From UBA2241 sp963777895 (GTDB taxonomy: Bacteria > Actinomycetota > Thermoleophilia > UBA2241), in contig CAVZSF010000005.1 of assembly GCA_963777895.1 (NCBI GenBank), positions 372,001-436,000 on the forward strand: a stretch of DNA of 64,000 bases, written 5' to 3'. The position numbers and the translations under genes were made by a program. Positions 34,854 to 44,451 of this stretch are shown one piece after another. Under the pieces are notes generated by a model. That model saw only the letters and a list, made by a program, of their open reading frames with translations, did no database searches and was not told the origin of the DNA. Positions within the stretch are counted from its first letter, which is position 1. Each line of letters starts with the position of its first letter.

Positions 34854-35794
34854 TGGATCAGGAGCTTCTCCCGCCGCTGGCCGCCAGGCCTGGCGGGAAG
34901 GCGCGGCGGGCGCGGTCTGACCGCCGTCCGGGAGAGCCCCGTGCGATCGGGCTCCTCTACCTCGCTCCCGCGCTCATCGTCTATGCCGCGTTCACGCTCG
35001 TCCCCCTCGTCCACGCCTTCGATCTCTCGTTCTTCCAGTGGGATGGCATCACGAAGGGGACCTTCGTCGGCCTTTCCAACTACAAGAGCTTCTTCACGGA
35101 CCCGGTGATCCGCAGCTCCTACCTGCACACGCTGGTGCTGATCGTCTTCTTCTCGTTCCTGCCGATCACGATCGGGCTCTTTCTCGCGGCGCTGCTCTCG
35201 CGGATACGCATCCGCGGATTGACGTTCTTTCGGACCGTCCTCTTCCTGCCGGTGATCATCACGAACGTCGTCGTCGGCATCGCGTGGGCCTGGATCTATG
35301 CGCCCGATGGCCCCCTCAACACGTTCCTCTCCGCGATCGGCCTGGGGGAGTTCACACGGGCCTGGCTTGGCGACTTCCGCTGGGCGCTGCCCTCGGTCGG
35401 CCTGGTCGGCACGTGGGGGGAGTTCGGCTTCTGCATGATCCTCTTCATCGCCGGCGTGATGAAGATCCCGACAAGCCTCTACGAGGCGGCCCGGGTGGAC
35501 GGCGCCGGCCCGATCCGCGAGTTCTTCGCCGTCACGCTCCCGGGCCTGCGGAACGAGCTCACGGTCATTCTCGTGCTCACGGTGATCGACGCTCTCAGCA
35601 CCTTCGATCTCATCTACATAATGACCTCGGGCGGGCCGGGCACGGCCACCTCGGTGCCCGCCTTCCAGGTCTACAGCCGCGCGTTCCTGACCAACCAGGT
35701 CGGCTCGGCGACGGCGATCGGCATCACCCTGATGGTGATCGTCTTCGCCGTCTCCTTCGGCATCACCCGGCTGATGGAGCGCGGCCAGGAATGA
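34853..35794 (+). CDS. Sugar ABC transporter permease (MalF/UgpA type)
   Basis: 313 residues; the ATG overlaps the binding-protein stop (TGATG). Six membrane helices begin with IGLLYLAPALIVYAAFTLVP. The coupling EAA loop is YEAARVDGAGPIREFFAVTL then PGLRNELTVILVLTVI, typical of family 1 sugar permeases. It forms the membrane channel with the next gene's product and docks on the ATPase at 36623. Confidence 0.92.
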   Translation: MDQELLPPLAARPGGKARRARSDRRPGEPRAIGLLYLAPALIVYAAFTLVPLVHAFDLSFFQWDGITKGTFVGLSNYKSFFTDPVIRSSYLHTLVLIVFFSFLPITIGLFLAALLSRIRIRGLTFFRTVLFLPVIITNVVVGIAWAWIYAPDGPLNTFLSAIGLGEFTRAWLGDFRWALPSVGLVGTWGEFGFCMILFIAGVMKIPTSLYEAARVDGAGPIREFFAVTLPGLRNELTVILVLTVIDALSTFDLIYIMTSGGPGTATSVPAFQVYSRAFLTNQVGSATAIGITLMVIVFAVSFGITRLMERGQE

Positions 35795-36618
35795 CCACCG
35801 TTCCCCGCACCCAGGTGATCATCAACTACACGCTGCTGATCGTGTTCGCGGCGATCGCCGTCTATCCGCTCGCCGGCGTGCTTCTCGCCAGCCTGTATCC
35901 GCCCGGCGTCAACCCTTCGGGCTTCGCGCTGCCGTCATCGTTCCACTTCGACAACTACACCGAGGCCTGGACGAGCGGGAACTTCAGCATGTACTTCCGC
36001 TCGAGCGTGATCGTCGCGCTCGTCGTCGTCTCGGTCTCGACGGTGCTCTCCATCCTCGGCGGCTACGCGCTGGGGACGATGCGGTTCCGCGGCTCGAAGC
36101 TCCTCTTCTACGTCTTCCTCATGGGGATGATCATCCCGTTCGAGGCGATCGTCGTCCCGCTTTACTACGACCTGCGCGCCGTGAACTTGATCAACACCTA
36201 CTGGGCGATCATCCTGCCGCAGATCTCGGGCTCGGTGGCCTTCGGCGTCTTCTGGATGAGGGCGTTCTTCCTCTCGGCGCCCCGCTCGCTGATGGAGGCG
36301 GCGAGCATCGATGGCGCCTCCAGTTGGAGCATCCTCTGGCGGATCCTCGTCCCCTTCGGCCGTCCCGCGATCCTGACGTTCGTCGTGCTGACCTTCTCGG
36401 GCAGCTGGAGCGACTTCTTCCTGCCGCTGGTCATGACGACAGACCCGAAGTACATGACCGCGCCGGCGGGACTCTCGCTGTTCTCCGGACAGCACACCAC
36501 CAACGTGGCCCTGCTCTCGGCGGGCGCGGTGATCGTCGTGTTTCCCGTGATCATCGTGTACGTGTTCACGCAGCGCGAGTTCATCCGCGGGATGCTGTCG
36601 GGCTCGCTGAAAGGATAG
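35791..36618 (+). CDS. Sugar ABC transporter permease (MalG/UgpE type)
   Basis: 275 residues; ATGA overlap with the preceding permease. Helix 1 is YTLLIVFAAIAVYPLAGVLL; the MalG-specific NPSGFALPSSFHFDNYTEAW loop follows. The EAA loop is LMEAASIDGASSWSILWRI then LVPFGRPAILTFVVLTF. The C-terminus FTQREFIRGMLSGSLKG is characteristic of the family. Confidence 0.92.
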   Translation: MTTVPRTQVIINYTLLIVFAAIAVYPLAGVLLASLYPPGVNPSGFALPSSFHFDNYTEAWTSGNFSMYFRSSVIVALVVVSVSTVLSILGGYALGTMRFRGSKLLFYVFLMGMIIPFEAIVVPLYYDLRAVNLINTYWAIILPQISGSVAFGVFWMRAFFLSAPRSLMEAASIDGASSWSILWRILVPFGRPAILTFVVLTFSGSWSDFFLPLVMTTDPKYMTAPAGLSLFSGQHTTNVALLSAGAVIVVFPVIIVYVFTQREFIRGMLSGSLKG

Positions 36619-36622
36619 CCGC

Positions 36623-37720
<1,098 letters not shown>

Positions 37721-37739
37721 AAAGCGAGGGAGGGCGAGC

Positions 37740-38690
37740 ATGGACATGCGCAGGCTCGGTCCTGACGGGCCGCCCATCTCGGTGGTGGGATTCGGCTCGT
37801 GGGAGGCCGGCGGCAGCGAGTGGGGGCCGAACGACTCCGACGAGCAGGTCGTCGCCGCCATGCACGCCGGCTTCGATGCCGGGATGAACTGGATCGACAC
37901 CGCCGAAGTGTACGGACCGCACCGGTCGGAGGAGCTTGTCGGCCGGGCCGTGGCCGGGCGCGACGACATCATGGTGTTCACCAAGGTCGCGCCCGATGAG
38001 CCCGGCTCGGGAGGGTCCGGCTTCCGCCCCGATCAGGTCAAGCGCGCGATCCGCGACTCGCTGTCACGGCTCCGAAGAGATCACGTCGACCTCTACCAAC
38101 TGCACTGGCCGGACCACAGCGGCGTGCCCATGGAGGACACCTGGGGCGCCATGGCGGAGATCCAGGACGAGGGCCTCGCGCGCCACATCGGCGTGTCGAA
38201 CTTCAGTCGCGAGCGGATCGAGCGCTGCCTCGCGATCCGGCAGGTCGATTCGGTCCAGAACGAGCTCTCTCTGGTGGTCCGGGACGACCGCGCGGAGCTC
38301 CTCCCCTGGCTGGCAGCGCGTGGCATCACCTACTTCGCCTACTCGCCGATGGGGGCGGGGATGCTCACCGGGGCGCTGAAGCCCGGCCATGTCTTCGCCG
38401 ACGACGACTGGCGCAGCGGCAGGCTATGGGAGGACGAGGAGCAGCACGAGGCCTTCCGGCCCGGCGCGTTCGAGGAGAACCTCGGGCGCGTGGAGCGGCT
38501 GCGCGCGCTCGCGGAGCGCCTCGGCGCCACCGTGGCGGCACTGGCGCTGCGCTGGGTCGTCGAGGCGGGGGCCACGACGGTGGCCATCGCCGGCAGCCGC
38601 GATCCAGCGCACGCGCGATCGAACGCGGCCGCCGGCGAGCTTCGTCTGGATACGGCCGCCATCGCGGAGATCGACGCCATCTTCAGCTAG
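37740..38690 (+). CDS. Aldo/keto reductase
   Basis: 316 residues from ATG 37740, preceded by AGGGAGG. The TIM-barrel family marks are visible: LGPDGPPISVVGFGSWEAGG, NWIDTAEVYGPHRSEELVGR (catalytic Asp and Tyr), DIMVFTKVAP (Lys), VDLYQLHWPDHSGVPME (His), ARHIGVSNFSRERIE, VQNELSLVVRDDRAE and the NADPH-binding TTVAIAGSRDPAHARSNAAA. It probably oxidises or reduces a sugar or its aldehyde with NADP(H). It follows the ABC ATPase by 19 nt and so belongs to the carbohydrate operon. Confidence 0.92.
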   Translation: MDMRRLGPDGPPISVVGFGSWEAGGSEWGPNDSDEQVVAAMHAGFDAGMNWIDTAEVYGPHRSEELVGRAVAGRDDIMVFTKVAPDEPGSGGSGFRPDQVKRAIRDSLSRLRRDHVDLYQLHWPDHSGVPMEDTWGAMAEIQDEGLARHIGVSNFSRERIERCLAIRQVDSVQNELSLVVRDDRAELLPWLAARGITYFAYSPMGAGMLTGALKPGHVFADDDWRSGRLWEDEEQHEAFRPGAFEENLGRVERLRALAERLGATVAALALRWVVEAGATTVAIAGSRDPAHARSNAAAGELRLDTAAIAEIDAIFS

Positions 38691-38814
38691 CGACTGGCCG
38701 CAGGGCACCCGCTGCAGGGCAGCGCCGCGGCATCCCCGCGCACTGTTTGCTCCCCGGCGTGCCCCGGGAACGCTGCGCCCATCCTGTCGACCTCAGTCCA
38801 TTCAAGGAGACGTC

Positions 38815-39195
38815 ATGGCCCCAGCGATCACCTGGTTCCATATCCCCGCCACCGACATGGCGCGCGCCAAGGCCTTCTACGAGACCATCAGCGGGTCCTC
38901 CCTCGAGAAGCTCGAGAGTCCACCCGGCATGGAGATGTGGAGCTTCCCCGCGGACTGGCGTGCCGGCGAGATCAGCGGCGCGATCGTCTGCGGCGAGGGC
39001 GCCGTCCCGAGCGCCACCGGCACCGCCGTCTTCCTGAACTCGAATCCGGACCTGCAGACCGTCCTCGACCGTGTCGAGGCGGCGGGCGGGAAGATCCTCG
39101 TGCCCAAGACGGCGATCGGCATGGAGGATGCCGGCCACTTTGCCATGATCGCCGACACCGAGGGCAACACCGTCGGGCTGCACTCGCAGGGCTGA
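38815..39195 (+). CDS. VOC (glyoxalase/bleomycin-resistance) family protein
   Basis: 126 residues from ATG 38815, with AAGGAG seven bases before it. The sequence starts ITWFHIPATDMARAKAFYET, the typical VOC opening with a metal-ligand His. It continues with TAVFLNSNPDLQTVLDRVEA and GGKILVPKTAIGMEDAGHFA, and ends IADTEGNTVGLHSQG, where the D-x-E-G-N-x-V-G-L strand is the family signature. The function within the superfamily (isomerase, epimerase, lyase or antidote) cannot be told. It stands about 125 nt after the aldo/keto reductase. Confidence 0.85.
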   Translation: MAPAITWFHIPATDMARAKAFYETISGSSLEKLESPPGMEMWSFPADWRAGEISGAIVCGEGAVPSATGTAVFLNSNPDLQTVLDRVEAAGGKILVPKTAIGMEDAGHFAMIADTEGNTVGLHSQG

Positions 39196-39557
39196 GCCGG
39201 CCCGGCCGCCCCCGGCCGCCCCGTGCGATCACCGTCGCCCGCCTCGCGGTGACGGTCACCTGGGCGTTCGTCCCCGAGTCAGAAGATGCTGCGCGGCATC
39301 AGGGACCGCGCCCACTCAGCGACCTGGCCTCTGGTCGCTGGTGCCTGCCGCCGGTCGCTCTGCCGGCAGGCATGCGGACGCTCTATGAGCGGGCCCCTCT
39401 CTTCGTGGAAATCGTGATGTGACGGTTAGCGTTTGGTGAATGCGAGGGACGGCTGCTTACAGTCCCTGCTTCAGTTGGTGTGGTCATTTGCATTCTCTTG
39501 GGGCGCGCACTGTAGGGCAGTACATCAAGGGCAGTACATCGGGAGAGGGAACAAGCT
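39196..39557. other. 362-nt intergenic region: leader of the five-gene surface operon
   Basis: No gene is seen on either strand. It contains the direct-repeat operator at 39424-39439, a possible -10 box TACAGT at 39458-39463, and near 39510-39540 a 13-bp unit 'agggcagtacatc' in tandem just before the start codon at 39558. Confidence 0.6.
39424..39439 (+). promoter_or_regulatory. Direct repeat with 11-bp period, candidate OmpR-type box
   Basis: GGTTA (39424) and GGTGA (39435) are 11 bp apart within ggttagcgtttggtgaa. The shared core agcgtttggt recurs at 50195-50204 before the response-regulator gene. OmpR/PhoB-type regulators bind such 11-bp direct repeats. Confidence 0.45.
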
Positions 39558-41372
39558 ATGGCTTTCAGCGGGCAGCCCGCTTCGGCGGCAGGGTGGCCGA
39601 GCGCCGCCATCGACAGCCCCGGTCAGACAGGATCGCGGGGAATCTCCGGCAGTCGTTTCAGCACGGTGATCGGTTTTGCTCTCGTGGGAGCGACCGGGAT
39701 CGTGGTCAATCAGGTCCTCCTGTGGGCCCTCGTGAGTCTCGGCGGCATCAACTACATCGTGGGCGCCGTCATCGCCACGCAGGGCTCCACGGCTTGGAAC
39801 TTCGCCCTCAACGAGCTCTGGGTGTTCCGCGGGCGCTCGTCGGGTGGAGCTTGGCGGCGCTATCTGGCCTTCGCCGCCATCAACAACGCCGCGCTTCTGG
39901 TCCGGGCTCCGCTGCTGGCGCTGCTCACCTCAGGGCTCGGCATCCACTACCTCGTGTCGAACCTGATCACGCTGGTCGTGCTGTTCGCGACGCGCTTCGC
40001 CGTGAGCGACCGGCTGGTCTGGCGGGCGGCTACAGCCACGCAGGATGTCGCCTCGCCTGAGGGCACGGCCCCGGCGGACGCGAACGGGAGCGAGCGGGGA
40101 TCCGCCGCTCGCCTCGCGGCGGCGGCGCGTGCGGCCGAACTCACCGGCCGGTCCACGGCGCCCTCGAACGGCTTCGCGCACCTCTACGACCTGCATGGCT
40201 TCGCCGCGGTCGCGTCCGAGGTCGAGCTTCGCGAGTTGCGCTACTTCCGCGTCCAGTCCCTGCCCGGCGGGGCCGACGTCGAACTGCGGGTGGGCGTCTG
40301 CGGATCGAAGCCCCACACGAAGATCAAGGTGACGTCCTCGCCGGGCGCCGTCGCCTACGAGGAGCATCTCGGGGCGCTGGGAGGCAACTTCCGGGTCGAT
40401 ATCGGTGACCGGATCCGGGTGACCGTCGCGCCCCTGCTGGCGCGCTCGCCGCACGTCGTCTATACGAACGTCGTCGAGGCGCTGCTGCGCTTCGTGCTCG
40501 CCTCGCGGGACTTCGCCCTCCTGCACTCTGCGACCCTCATCATCGAGGGACGCGGTGTGATGCTTTCGGCGCACACCGATACGGGCAAGACCCACACGAT
40601 CCTGCGGATGCTGCGAGAGGTGGGCGGCGTGTTCCTGTCGGACGACATGTCGATCGTGACCCCTCACGGGCGCGTCTTCGCGTATCCCAAGCCCCTGACC
40701 ATCAGCCACCACACGCTGGCTGCTGTGGACGGCAGCATCCATTCCTTCAGGGAGCGCGCCGTGCTCCGGGCCAAGAGCTCGATCCACTCGAAGAAGGGAC
40801 GGGGGACGGGCATGCGCCTGGCCGAGATGAACCTGCCGATCATGGCGATCAACGCCATCACCCAGGTGATCGTGCCGCCGCCCAAGTACTTCGTCGACCG
40901 CCTCGTCCCCGTTGAGACGGGCGTCTCGACGAAAGTGGAGGATCTCTTCTTCATCGCCCGGGGTCCGAGGAACGACGCGATCGTGGACAGGGCGGAGGCG
41001 CTCGACACGCTGGTGGAGAACACCGACGACGCGTACGGCTTCCCGCCCTTCCAGCATTTCGCGCCCGTCATCGCGCTGGGCGGCGAGGACTACTTGGCGC
41101 TGCGCCGCAGGGAGCGCTCGATCCTGCAGCGCATGCTCGAGGGCGTGACGGTGCAACGCCTCACACGCGACGACTTCACGTGGGCGGACGACATCCCGAG
41201 AATCGCCCGGGAGCGGTCTGTGCTCGAGGGGCTCGGCACGAACGGTCATGGCGCCGACGGGAACGGCGCCAACGGGAACGGCGCCGACGGGAACGGCGCC
41301 AACGGGGTGGGGCGGGACGCGCTCAGTGAGGGCGTCGTCGCGGACGATCAGGATTCCCGGAAGGCGGCGTGA
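39558..41372 (+). CDS. GtrA-like membrane domain fused to an HPr-kinase-like P-loop domain
   Basis: 604 residues. Residues about 35-155 form four helices of the GtrA family: RFSTVIGFALVGATGIVVNQ, AVIATQGSTAWNFALNELWV, YLAFAAINNAALLVRAPLLA and HYLVSNLITLVVLFATRFAV. GtrA proteins assist flipping of lipid-linked sugars. A linker leads to a cytoplasmic domain with a P-loop near residue 336 (MLSAHTDTGKTHTILRML), a preceding FALLHSATLIIEGRG strand and FLSDDMSIVTPHGRVFAYPK, the layout of HPr kinase/PqqA-associated ATPase-like domains. The tail repeats GNGADGNGANG. This fusion is unfamiliar to me. It is first of five genes joined by 4-nt overlaps. Confidence 0.72.
   Translation: MAFSGQPASAAGWPSAAIDSPGQTGSRGISGSRFSTVIGFALVGATGIVVNQVLLWALVSLGGINYIVGAVIATQGSTAWNFALNELWVFRGRSSGGAWRRYLAFAAINNAALLVRAPLLALLTSGLGIHYLVSNLITLVVLFATRFAVSDRLVWRAATATQDVASPEGTAPADANGSERGSAARLAAAARAAELTGRSTAPSNGFAHLYDLHGFAAVASEVELRELRYFRVQSLPGGADVELRVGVCGSKPHTKIKVTSSPGAVAYEEHLGALGGNFRVDIGDRIRVTVAPLLARSPHVVYTNVVEALLRFVLASRDFALLHSATLIIEGRGVMLSAHTDTGKTHTILRMLREVGGVFLSDDMSIVTPHGRVFAYPKPLTISHHTLAAVDGSIHSFRERAVLRAKSSIHSKKGRGTGMRLAEMNLPIMAINAITQVIVPPPKYFVDRLVPVETGVSTKVEDLFFIARGPRNDAIVDRAEALDTLVENTDDAYGFPPFQHFAPVIALGGEDYLALRRRERSILQRMLEGVTVQRLTRDDFTWADDIPRIARERSVLEGLGTNGHGADGNGANGNGADGNGANGVGRDALSEGVVADDQDSRKAA
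41251..41306 (+). repeat. 30-bp tandem repeat coding for Gly/Ala/Asn/Asp tail
   Basis: The unit gcgccgacgggaacggcgcc plus aacgggaacg occurs nearly twice in a row, encoding GADGNGANGN. It probably varies in copy number between strains. Confidence 0.7.
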
Positions 41373-43036
41373 GCGGACCCATGCCCTTGAGCCGATCCGT
41401 GCCACGGCCGCAGGCTCGAGCAGACGCGCAGCAACAAGGAGACGCCGAGAGGACCGTCGCCCACCAGCACGATGACGTCGCGTTGCTGCCGGCGACTCTG
41501 CCGGGGACGCGCGAGTGGACGCTGCGGTTCTCGCGCGCGACCGTGATCGCGGGCGCCGTCGCTCTGGTGGCGGCGCCCGCGATCGTCCTGCGCGTCTGGC
41601 ACCTCGGAGCGCTCGGCTTCAACAGCGACGAGGCGGTCTACGCCGGCCAGGCCGCGGCCATCATCGGCCATGATCCGCTCAGTCAGATCTTCCCCGTGTT
41701 CCGGGCGCACCCGCTGCTCTTTCAGATGCTCATCTCGGTCGTCTATGAGTTCCACGTGGGCGATCTCGCGCCGCGGCTTCTGGCCGTGGCGTTCGGGCTC
41801 GCCACCGTCGCGGCCGGCTATGGGCTTGGGACCAGGATCTACGGCCGGACGGCGGGCATTCTCACGGCGCTCCTTCTGGCGGTCATGCCGTACCTCGTCG
41901 TGGTCAATCGCCAGGCGCTGCTCGACGGGCCGATGGCCTTCTTTTCGGTGGCGGCGCTGTGGCTGCTCGCACGGTTCGCGGCCGAAGGCAACAAGCTCTT
42001 CCTGTACGCCGCCGGCGCGACGCTCGGACTCGCCTTCCTGAGCAAGGAGACGGCCATCCTGCTGGTGCCGGCCGTGTACGCCTTCCTGGCCGTGACGCCG
42101 AGCGTGCGCGTCGCGTTCAAGGACCTGGTCCTGTCACTCGCCTCCTTCGCCGTCGTCGCCGTCATCTACCCGATCTCGCTGACGCTCGCCGGTGGTTCGA
42201 GCACGGGCTCCAACTTCCTCACGTGGCAACTGTTCAGGCGGGCCAACCACGCCTGGACCTTCTACCCCAGCGTGGTGCCGCCCGCCCTCGGCATCCCCGT
42301 GGTGGTCCTCGCCGTGGTGGCCGTCGTGCTGACCGTCGCGCGGCGCCGCTGGAGCTGGAGGGAGTCGTTGCTCGTGTGCTGGATCGTCGTGCCCGTCTTC
42401 TTCTTCCAGCTCTGGCCGGTGAAAGGGTTCCAGTACCTGCTGCCTGTTGCCGCGCCCGTGGCCGTTCTCGCCGCCGGCGTCATGGGCGAGTTCGTGCGGA
42501 GCGACTGGCCGAGCATGCAGCGGCGACGCCTGGGGCGATGGCTGCGCGAAGGCGCCGTGGCGGCCGTCGTCGTCACGCTCGCCGTCACCTCGTGGACGAC
42601 CATCAACCCGGCGAACGCGACCAGCTTCCTGGCCGGCACCGGCGGGGTCCCCGGCGGGCGACAGGCCGGGCTCTGGGTGCGCGCGAACACGCCCCTGGGC
42701 TCGGAGATCCTCTCGATCGGCCCGTCCATGGCCAACATCATCCAGTTCTACGGCTGGCGCCAGGTGCGCGGCCTCTCCGTCAGCCCCAACCCGCTGCATC
42801 GCAACCCCGCCTACACGCCCGTGGACAACCCCGATCTGCTGCTGCGCAGCGGTCAGGTCCAGTACCTGGTGTGGGACGCCTACTCGGCGGCGCGCAGCAA
42901 CTACTTCTCGGAGCGGCTCATGACCTATGTCCGCCGCTACCAAGGGCACGTCGTGCACGTCGAGTCCGTGACGGTGGACGGCGCGAACGGGCCCACGACC
43001 AAGCCGGTGATCGTGATCTACGAGGTGAGACCGTGA
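41369..43036 (+). CDS. Glycosyltransferase family 39-like integral membrane protein
   Basis: 555 residues; GTG 41369 overlaps the previous stop. After a hydrophilic N-terminus the first helix (ATVIAGAVALVAAPAIVLRV) is followed by GFNSDEAVYAGQAAAIIGHD, the D-E motif in the first outer loop that is catalytic in ArnT/PMT-type GT-C enzymes. Eight to ten further helices follow (for example LTALLLAVMPYLVVVNRQAL). The C-terminal outer domain has LGSEILSIGPSMANIIQFYG. GT39 enzymes transfer a sugar from a polyprenyl-phosphate donor to a protein or lipid on the outer face. The acceptor is unknown. Confidence 0.82.
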   Translation: MSGPMPLSRSVPRPQARADAQQQGDAERTVAHQHDDVALLPATLPGTREWTLRFSRATVIAGAVALVAAPAIVLRVWHLGALGFNSDEAVYAGQAAAIIGHDPLSQIFPVFRAHPLLFQMLISVVYEFHVGDLAPRLLAVAFGLATVAAGYGLGTRIYGRTAGILTALLLAVMPYLVVVNRQALLDGPMAFFSVAALWLLARFAAEGNKLFLYAAGATLGLAFLSKETAILLVPAVYAFLAVTPSVRVAFKDLVLSLASFAVVAVIYPISLTLAGGSSTGSNFLTWQLFRRANHAWTFYPSVVPPALGIPVVVLAVVAVVLTVARRRWSWRESLLVCWIVVPVFFFQLWPVKGFQYLLPVAAPVAVLAAGVMGEFVRSDWPSMQRRRLGRWLREGAVAAVVVTLAVTSWTTINPANATSFLAGTGGVPGGRQAGLWVRANTPLGSEILSIGPSMANIIQFYGWRQVRGLSVSPNPLHRNPAYTPVDNPDLLLRSGQVQYLVWDAYSAARSNYFSERLMTYVRRYQGHVVHVESVTVDGANGPTTKPVIVIYEVRP

Positions 43037-44451
43037 TCCGGCGCCTCAGGGTCCTGCGTGGCGCCGGCGTGGTCGTGGCGGCGCTCGGCGTCGCGGCGGC
43101 GCTGTCGCTCGCGCTGGTCATCCTGCCCGCGCGCGTCAGCGCCGCCTCGGCCGTCCCGAAGACGCCGATCGAGCACTTCGTCGTGCTGATGCAGGAGAAC
43201 CACACCTTCGACAACTACTTCGGCACGTACCCGGGCGCCGACGGGATCCCGAAAGGCGCGGCCATGCCGGCGGATCCGGCGGCGAGCACGACTCGCCTGG
43301 TGCGACCGTTTCACATCGGCGATCGGTCGATCCTGGACCTCGGACACGACGGCGCCTCGGCGACGGTCGCCTACAACGACGGTCGCATGGACGGGTTCAT
43401 CAAAGCCCAGGTCCAGCAGGGGGCCCTCGCCGACCTGGCGATGGGGTACTACGACGATCGCGACGTGCCCTACTACTGGAACATGGCCGACCGCTTCGTG
43501 CTGTTCGACCGGTTCTTCACGTCCGAGCTGGGCGGGAGCTTCCTCAACCACGTGTACTGGGTTGCGGCGGCGCCGGGGAACGGTGCCACTGCGCGTCCGC
43601 CCGAGGAGCTGCGTGTCACGACGATCTTCGACCGGCTCGAGCAGGCGGGTGTCTCGTGGAAGTTCTACATCCAGAACTACGACCCGTCGGTGACGTACCG
43701 CACGGTGCTGAGCTCCAGGACGGAGGGAGCCGGGACCGACGCAGCTGGGACGGAGGGCGGTACCTCACAGACGGTCTGGTGCCCCTTGCTGAACATATCC
43801 CGCTTCCTCGACGACCCCGGGCTGAACCGCCACATCGTCGATCTGGACGAGTATTACAGGGACCTGCGGAAGGGCACCTTGCCCGCGGTCGCCTACATCG
43901 TGCCGTCCGGGGCCAGCGAGCATCCCCCGGGAAGCCTCTTCGCCGGGCAGAAGATGGTGCGCGGCCTGGTGAACGGGCTCATGGCGAGCAGCGCCTGGGA
44001 CAGCTCGGCCTTCCTGCTGGCGTACGACGACTGGGGCGGCTGGTACGACCATGTCCGCCCGCCGAGGCGCGATCTCTACGGGAACGGCTTCCGCGTGCCG
44101 GCGCTGCTCGTGAGCCCGTACGCGCGCTACGGCTACATCGACCACACCACACTCGACTTCACCTCGATCCTGAAGTTCATCGAGCAGAACTGGACCATCC
44201 GCCCGCTCTCGCGGCTGGACGCGACCGCCGGCAGCATGATGGGCGCCTTCGACTTCGACCAGGCGCCCCGGGAAGCCGCGATCATCCCGCTCGAGCGGGG
44301 CATGCCGCTGTCTGACCGGTCCGTGTCGAACACCTTCCTTTACGGGCTCTATGGGTTGGCGTCGGTCGTCGCGCTGCTGCTCATCGTCGTGGTGGCGGTG
44401 CGGCGGCGCTTCCCGCGCAGGACCCTGCGGTGGGGAGGCGGAGTCCGATGA
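43033..44451 (+). CDS. Secreted, membrane-anchored phosphoesterase (phospholipase C / acid phosphatase AcpA family)
   Basis: 472 residues; GTG 43033 overlaps the GT39 stop by four bases. Residues 1-40 form a signal anchor. The catalytic domain opens PIEHFVVLMQENHTFDNYFG then TYPGADGIPKGAAMP, the family's metal site. LYDD-like conserved residues follow: FLLAYDDWGGWYDHVRPP and RVPALLVSPYARYGYIDHTT, then LDFTSILKFIEQNWTIRPLS. The C-terminus has a membrane helix (YGLYGLASVVALLLIVVVAV) and an Arg-rich end, so the enzyme is held at the outer face. It hydrolyses a phosphodiester or phosphomonoester, here perhaps a polyprenyl or teichoic-type glycan phosphate (inferred). Confidence 0.85.
   Translation: MIRRLRVLRGAGVVVAALGVAAALSLALVILPARVSAASAVPKTPIEHFVVLMQENHTFDNYFGTYPGADGIPKGAAMPADPAASTTRLVRPFHIGDRSILDLGHDGASATVAYNDGRMDGFIKAQVQQGALADLAMGYYDDRDVPYYWNMADRFVLFDRFFTSELGGSFLNHVYWVAAAPGNGATARPPEELRVTTIFDRLEQAGVSWKFYIQNYDPSVTYRTVLSSRTEGAGTDAAGTEGGTSQTVWCPLLNISRFLDDPGLNRHIVDLDEYYRDLRKGTLPAVAYIVPSGASEHPPGSLFAGQKMVRGLVNGLMASSAWDSSAFLLAYDDWGGWYDHVRPPRRDLYGNGFRVPALLVSPYARYGYIDHTTLDFTSILKFIEQNWTIRPLSRLDATAGSMMGAFDFDQAPREAAIIPLERGMPLSDRSVSNTFLYGLYGLASVVALLLIVVVAVRRRFPRRTLRWGGGVR

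Noticed and set aside
41959..43032. Upstream part of the frame that includes the phosphoesterase
   Set aside because: Shadow of the GT39 gene; the phosphoesterase starts at GTG 43033 with its signal sequence.
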